In this document: positions 59,989 to 64,000 of the stretch, piece after piece
How positions within the stretch are numbered: position 1 is the stretch's first letter
Layout of the letters: each line of letters starts with the position of its first letter
NCBI GenBank assembly: GCA_022826745.1
Contig: JAJDUI010000008.1
Coordinates: 331,283-395,282, forward strand
DNA: 64,000 nucleotides
Source: Thermoanaerobaculia bacterium
GTDB lineage: Bacteria > Acidobacteriota > Thermoanaerobaculia > Multivoradales > Multivoraceae
Direction: 5' to 3'
Notes under the pieces: generated by a model
The model's input: only the letters and a program-made list of their open reading frames with translations
What the model was told of the DNA's origin: nothing
The model's database searches: none
Made by a program: the position numbers and the translations under genes

Positions 59989-60341
59989 TCGACTGCCTCC
60001 TCTTGGGCTTCTTGCGTGGATGGGGTCTGGGCGGTTGCCTCGTTGTCGTCGCTACCGCCGGCCAGCCGATCGAGATAGGCCGTCACGGCATCGAACGAGC
60101 CGTCGACCGTGCTCTTGAACTGACGCTGACCGTCCTCGGCGGCGCCCCGCCAGGTCCGGATCAGTTCGCGCGCCTCGTCCGGAAGGTTGGGTACCTGGTT
60201 CATCATCCGGTCGGCGAGTTCGAGTTGACGCTCCTGGAGAGCGACGATCGCATCGTAGCCGTTCTCGAAGGCGGCTCGCTGGAACTCGAGGACCTGCTTC
60301 TGGAAGTCGAGCACCTGTCTCGGGATGTTGGTACGGGTCAT
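59985..60341 (-). CDS. Phasin-like protein
   Basis: A 118-residue, almost entirely helical protein: F-Q-K-Q-V-L-E-F-Q-R-A-A-F-E-N-G-Y-D-A-I and a second amphipathic helix up to about residue 95, then a disordered acidic tail (G-G-S-D-D-N-E-A-T-A). Size and composition match phasins, which coat storage granules and limit their size. Its neighbours are wax-ester/triacylglycerol acyltransferases instead of PHA synthase, so it might coat neutral-lipid bodies. It is 12 bases after the WS/DGAT-like gene and overlaps the GNAT start. Confidence 0.65.
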   Translation of the reverse strand: MTRTNIPRQVLDFQKQVLEFQRAAFENGYDAIVALQERQLELADRMMNQVPNLPDEARELIRTWRGAAEDGQRQFKSTVDGSFDAVTAYLDRLAGGSDDNEATAQTPSTQEAQEEAVE

Positions 60342-60353
60342 GGTGTCTCCGGG

Positions 60354-61724
60354 TTATGAAACTGCCGCCGGTTGGGCCTGGAACGGAGTCTTGCGCCGCC
60401 GCCGGGGAACGTTTCCGGCCGCCTCGCGGAGTTCGGCGAACGACTCCGCGAGCAGGTCCGGCAGCGTCTCGGCGTCGGGGCAGTCCCGTTCGTCCACGGT
60501 GAGACCGACGTGCAGTGACTGGTTGTAGGCGAAGAACGCGCAGGAGAGGCCCTGGCCGAAGCCGAGGGGCCAGGAAGGCGTGTAGCTGGAAAGAGGTCGG
60601 CCGGCCAGGAACTGGGGGATTTGGGGACCGTTGGCGTTGGCTACCGTGAGATGGAAGGGCGGCCGGACGGAGGAAGTCATCGCGAGCGCGGCGGCCGCCA
60701 GGGGACCCGCGGCCTGTTGCATGCCGGTGAGGCGGGACAGCACGTCCGCTACCCGTGCAGCTCGCAGCAGCCGTGCGAGCTGATGCACCGAGCGCAGCCG
60801 GTCGGCGGCGCCGACCTCGAGGGGAACCTCGATGGGCAGCAGGCTTCGCCGCTTCCGTTCGTGCTCCGGAATGTCGGTTGCCAGCGCGACCCGGAGGCTG
60901 CGCCCGTGGATCGAGACCCCTCTGGCGGTGAGGTAGCGCTGCAGTGCGCCGCCGGCCAGGGCGACGACCAGATCCGAAAGCGTGCCTCCCAGCCGGGCGC
61001 GTATCGCCCGGATGTCGCCGTAGGGGAAGGCAGTCCGGATCAGGCGTCGCCGCCCGCTCAACTGCCCGTTGAACGGCAGTGGCAGCGGCGGCAGACCCAG
61101 GTCGGGCATCGTCTCGCTCAAGGTCAGGAAGGCGGTCCGTGTCTCCTCCGAGGAGAGTTCCTGGAGGCCCGCCATCAGGTCCTGGCCGGTCCGGGTCCAG
61201 TTCTCGAACCACTCGGTCGGTCGCGCTCCGGAGCGGACGCCATTGGTGGCCGGATCGGCGGCTTTCTTCTCGTCGACTTCCGTGCCGCTTGCGAAGAGCG
61301 CGTGGAAGAAGTCGCCAGTGGCCAGACCGTCGGCGGCGACCAGATGCGACTTGACCAGGAGGGCGTCGCCGCCGTCGTGGTAGCCGGGCGCCAGATGGAG
61401 CTCCCACAATGGCCGGCCCGGGTCGAGCGGCTTGCCGAGGGCCTCGTCGAGCGCGGACACGGGGTCGCCGTTCGAGACGACGTGGAGGTGTTCCTCGAGC
61501 TCGAAGGGCGCCGAGCGCCAGCGCGGCGGGCCGTAGCCCGACGCTTCGACGCGGAGGCCGAAGCGGGGGAGCCTGCGCAGCCGGGTCATCCAGTGGAGAA
61601 GCTCCTGCCGGTCGATCTCGCCGGCGGCCAGCGCGAGACCCGCGACGTGCAGCCCGGGGCTGCGGCGCTCCAGGTTCCAGAGGACCGCCTGGTCCGGCGT
61701 CAGGAGGGCGTCGGCGACGCTCAC
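60354..61724 (-). CDS. WS/DGAT-like acyltransferase with altered active site
   Basis: A 456-residue member of the bacterial wax ester synthase/diacylglycerol acyltransferase family. The N-terminal condensation-like domain begins D-A-L-L-T-P-D-Q-A-V-L-W-N-L-E, and the C-terminal domain has N-A-N-G-P (the N-V-P-G-P/P-L-W-x-x-family site) and F-A-Y-N-Q-S-L-H-V-G-L-T-V-D. The catalytic H-H-x-x-x-D-G is H127-L128-V-A-A-D132-G133: the second histidine, held to be the base, is leucine. It could be inactive, structural, or use a different base. It overlaps the lipase stop by four bases. Confidence 0.82.
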   Translation of the reverse strand: MSVADALLTPDQAVLWNLERRSPGLHVAGLALAAGEIDRQELLHWMTRLRRLPRFGLRVEASGYGPPRWRSAPFELEEHLHVVSNGDPVSALDEALGKPLDPGRPLWELHLAPGYHDGGDALLVKSHLVAADGLATGDFFHALFASGTEVDEKKAADPATNGVRSGARPTEWFENWTRTGQDLMAGLQELSSEETRTAFLTLSETMPDLGLPPLPLPFNGQLSGRRRLIRTAFPYGDIRAIRARLGGTLSDLVVALAGGALQRYLTARGVSIHGRSLRVALATDIPEHERKRRSLLPIEVPLEVGAADRLRSVHQLARLLRAARVADVLSRLTGMQQAAGPLAAAALAMTSSVRPPFHLTVANANGPQIPQFLAGRPLSSYTPSWPLGFGQGLSCAFFAYNQSLHVGLTVDERDCPDAETLPDLLAESFAELREAAGNVPRRRRKTPFQAQPAAVS

Positions 61725-62542
61725 GGGGCGGCCTCCCGATCCAGTGCGGGGCTCGGATGGCGCTTCAGGAAGCGGGCGAGGTGGTAGTAGGCGAGGGGAT
61801 TGGCGGCCAGACCGGAGTGGGTGCCGGGGACTTCGCGGTTCCGTGCGGGGTCGTGGAGTCGGGTGTAGCGCCAGGCGACGACGCCGTCCCGCCGCGTGAA
61901 GATGGCGAGTTGCGGCACCTCCTCCGGGAAGGTGCTCTGAACCGCGCGGACGAGGTCGCAGCGGCAGTCGCCGGAGAAGCAGGCGGGCTCCCGGGCGTCG
62001 TCCTGGTCGACGACGCGGCGGCGCACGGCCTCCGCCATGCGCATCACCAGGGGATGTGAGCGGACGCCGCGGATCGGCGAGCCCATCGTCGTGACGGACG
62101 CGATCAGGTCCGGACGCAGGCAGGCCACGCCGCGCGACAGCATGCCCCCCAGGCTATGGCCGACCAGGTGAACCCGGCGGCCCGTCTTGCCGGCGGTCTC
62201 TTCGAGCGTTTCGACCAGCCGGCCGCCCAGGCGGTCGAGGCAGTCGGCGTTGTGCCCGATGCGGGAGGGATAGGCGCGGTAACCGATGCGGCGGAGCCAG
62301 CCGCGCATCGGCGCCAGGTAGCCGTCGGTAGCGGTGAAGCCGGGAACGACGATGACCGCTGCGCCGTCGCCGCGCGGCGCGCCGAGGCCGTGAAAGATCG
62401 GTGTGAACGGCAGGAAGGAGAACTCCACGGCCGCGAACGCCTCGCGCCACAGCGGCAGGGCCGCCGGCACCGAGTCCCGCAGGAGACGCGGGTTCACGTT
62501 CCAGATCGGGCTGGTCCGTGGGCGTCGGGCCGATGCCGTCAC
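61721..62542 (-). CDS. Alpha/beta hydrolase, lipase-like
   Basis: A 273-residue hydrolase with the elbow V-G-H-S130-L-G-G-M, the preceding V-V-P-G-F-T-A-T oxyanion strand, and S-P-I-R-G-V and H-S-G-L segments that could hold the acid and histidine. The layout, including C-F-S-G-D-C-R-C-D, is like triacylglycerol lipases of the LipA/PHA-depolymerase-like group. There is no signal peptide at the chosen GTG start, which overlaps the WS/DGAT stop by one base (TAGTG). Placed between two acyltransferases, it probably mobilises stored esters. Confidence 0.82.
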   Translation of the reverse strand: MTASARRPRTSPIWNVNPRLLRDSVPAALPLWREAFAAVEFSFLPFTPIFHGLGAPRGDGAAVIVVPGFTATDGYLAPMRGWLRRIGYRAYPSRIGHNADCLDRLGGRLVETLEETAGKTGRRVHLVGHSLGGMLSRGVACLRPDLIASVTTMGSPIRGVRSHPLVMRMAEAVRRRVVDQDDAREPACFSGDCRCDLVRAVQSTFPEEVPQLAIFTRRDGVVAWRYTRLHDPARNREVPGTHSGLAANPLAYYHLARFLKRHPSPALDREAAP

Positions 62543-64000
62543 TAGGCTGCGCCTCGCAGTGGATCGTCCGGGTCGGACGTCGCGTCCGGCTCGGAGCCGG
62601 CAAGGGGTTCGGGCGCGGCGGTCTCCTCGGGAGCCTCGACCGCGGGCGCCGCGGAGGCGAAGCAGCGTGCGCCCAGCGGCTCCTCGTCCTCGACGCCCGC
62701 CGCCTCGCGGAGTTCGGCGTAGGACTCTTCCAGGCACTCGGCGAGGCGCCAGGCGTCGGGGATCAGCTTCGCGTCCACCGTCATTCCCAGGGTAATCCGC
62801 TGGTTGTAGCTCAGGATGGCCACGAACAGGCCGATGTTGTTCGAGACGATGCCCAGCGGCAGCCAGTCGACCAGCTTGTGGCGCCCGAAGTAGAGCGGGA
62901 TCATCGGCCCGGGCACGTTCGTCGAAACCGTGTTGAACAGGGTCTGGGAGAAGGGCATCGTCGCGCCGATCGCGGCCATGAGCGGCGGCACCCGTTCGCC
63001 GAACTGGGTCATCTGGTAGAAGGCCTTCGCCTGTCCGGCTTCCTTCAGCCTGTTCATCGCGTCCCGTTCCTTGCCGAGGCGTTCGACGGGATCGTCGACG
63101 CCGACGAAGAGCGGTGCGATCATGTTCGAGACGAGGTTGCCGAGCTGGCCCCGTTCGTCCTCCTGGCGCATGCTGACGGGACACATGGCGCGCAGTTCGA
63201 GCCCCTTCGGATCCTGGCCGCGCTCCCGCAGGTAGCGGCCGATGCCGCCGGCGAGCACGGTGAGCACCACGTCGTTCACGGTGCCGCCGAGGGCCGACTT
63301 CACCGCGCGCATCGCCGGGAAGGAGAACTGGGCCCAGGCGAAGCCGCGCTCCTTGCTCACCGGCCGGTTGAAGATGGTGCGCGGCGCCGGCGTGGCGGCC
63401 GGCAGAGTCGCCGTGCTGGCAGCCACCATCTCACGCATGCGATCGGCCATCAGGTTGGGCCGCATGGCGTCGAAGGCGGTGCTGCTCCAGGACCGGCTCA
63501 ACTCGCCGAGACGATGCTGCATGGCCTCCTGGAGCAGGCTCAGGGAGTCGGGCAGCGGCTTCGGCGCCCAGGTCTCGGCCGGAGGCTCCGGCAGCTCGTC
63601 CGTGGGCGAGAGGTCGCTCAGCACCATCGACAGATCGACTCCCGAGACGCCGTCGACCATCGCGTGGTGGATCTTCCAGACCACCGCGGTGTGGCCGGGA
63701 ATGCCCCGCAGCAGAATCCCCTTCCAGAGCGGCCGGTTGCGATCGAGCATGCCGCTGTACGCCTCGGCGGCGGCGCGGGCGAGCACCTGGTGGTCGGCGT
63801 CCTCCGGGATCCAGACTTCCTCGACGTGATGCTCCAGGTTGAACGCCGGGTCGTCGACCCACGCCGGGTGGGAGACGAGGAAGGGCGGAAACAGCACTCT
63901 CTGGCGATAGCGCGGCAGCAGGTGCATGCGGGCGGCAATCTGCTCGACCATGTACTCGCGCGAGAACTCGCCTTCGTAGACCATGCAGCCGCCGATGTGC
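62542..64000 (-). CDS. WS/DGAT-type acyltransferase (N-terminus beyond window)
   Basis: At least 485 residues; the N-terminus lies past base 64000 and the visible reading begins H-I-G-G-C-M-V-Y-E-G, the family's early strand, so about 20-40 residues are missing. The catalytic motif H-H-A-M-V-D-G is intact, and the C-terminal N-V-P-G-P-M-I-P-L-Y and N-Q-R-I-T-L-G-M-T-V-D match functional wax-ester/triacylglycerol synthases, which join acyl-CoA to fatty alcohol or diacylglycerol. The C-terminus after E-E-P-L-G is a disordered acidic tail. It is the first visible gene of a five-gene operon. Confidence 0.9.
   Translation of the reverse strand, partial: HIGGCMVYEGEFSREYMVEQIAARMHLLPRYRQRVLFPPFLVSHPAWVDDPAFNLEHHVEEVWIPEDADHQVLARAAAEAYSGMLDRNRPLWKGILLRGIPGHTAVVWKIHHAMVDGVSGVDLSMVLSDLSPTDELPEPPAETWAPKPLPDSLSLLQEAMQHRLGELSRSWSSTAFDAMRPNLMADRMREMVAASTATLPAATPAPRTIFNRPVSKERGFAWAQFSFPAMRAVKSALGGTVNDVVLTVLAGGIGRYLRERGQDPKGLELRAMCPVSMRQEDERGQLGNLVSNMIAPLFVGVDDPVERLGKERDAMNRLKEAGQAKAFYQMTQFGERVPPLMAAIGATMPFSQTLFNTVSTNVPGPMIPLYFGRHKLVDWLPLGIVSNNIGLFVAILSYNQRITLGMTVDAKLIPDAWRLAECLEESYAELREAAGVEDEEPLGARCFASAAPAVEAPEETAAPEPLAGSEPDATSDPDDPLRGAA

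Overview
This window is a dense, high-GC bacterial chromosome segment carrying about 57 protein-coding genes and no rRNA, tRNA, CRISPR array or recognisable transposase. Gene style points to an aerobic, Gram-negative heterotroph. It has a TonB-dependent receptor with an N-terminal carboxypeptidase-regulatory domain, DUF481-type outer-membrane proteins, a MltA murein transglycosylase, PQQ-type propellers, c-type haem motifs, acyl-CoA metabolism and WS/DGAT-type acyltransferases. The mix, and a C-terminal repeat I associate from memory with Acidobacteriota (Thermoanaerobaculia), suggests an uncultured acidobacterial lineage. That placement is inference; no phylogenetic marker except ribosomal protein S4 is present. 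Many genes overlap by 1 or 4 bases (ATGA, GTGA, TGATG), so translational coupling is common, and GTG/TTG starts are frequent.

Layout. 0-9 kb: the first codons of a biotin carboxylase, a GNAT acetyltransferase, a MATE exporter with a small secreted protein, a secreted streptogramin-lyase-like propeller with a haem c motif, two small membrane proteins, a DUF481 protein and a large secreted serine hydrolase. 9-16.5 kb: a TPR lipoprotein, thioesterase, carboxylesterase, acyl-CoA dehydrogenase, class III aminotransferase and SDR, all on the plus strand. 16.5-20 kb: a membrane sulfatase-family protein coupled to an SDR. 20-26 kb: an MBL hydrolase, an ABC ATPase/FtsX permease pair, an MFS transporter and a TetR regulator. 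26-32 kb: a TonB receptor, an SDR-like protein lacking the usual Tyr/Lys, a divergent MBL protein and a metallophosphoesterase. At 32.1-32.3 kb lies a gene-free element with perfect 32-bp inverted repeats.

32.4-40 kb: aminotransferase, glyoxalase I, DUF6165, glycosyltransferase, MltA, MetX-type acyltransferase, a VOC protein and an outer-membrane protein. 40-44.3 kb: a UDP-sulfoquinovose-synthase homologue divergent from a glycosyltransferase/deacetylase-like/GNAT set, probably glycan or glycolipid synthesis. 44-50 kb: a dehydrogenase, the alkylation-repair pair AlkA/Ogt, and a PQQ-like propeller coupled to a haem/copper monooxygenase-like protein. 50-54 kb (minus strand): radical SAM, S4, cupredoxin, DUF4332 and Gfo/Idh/MocA genes. 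54-57.5 kb: a SelD fusion coupled to a family III CoA-transferase. 57.7-59.4 kb: DUF6489 and an AbiE type IV toxin-antitoxin pair with a 30-bp dyad touching its start codon. 59.4-64 kb: a compact minus-strand operon, WS/DGAT, lipase, WS/DGAT-like paralogue, phasin-like protein and GNAT, consistent with neutral-lipid storage and cut by the window end.

The most interesting observations are the 180-bp inverted-repeat element, the sulfosugar synthase whose N-terminus requires a non-standard ATC start behind an extended Shine-Dalgarno, the lipid operon pairing an intact WS/DGAT with one that has lost a catalytic histidine, and the AbiE operator. I found no clearly new multi-gene system.
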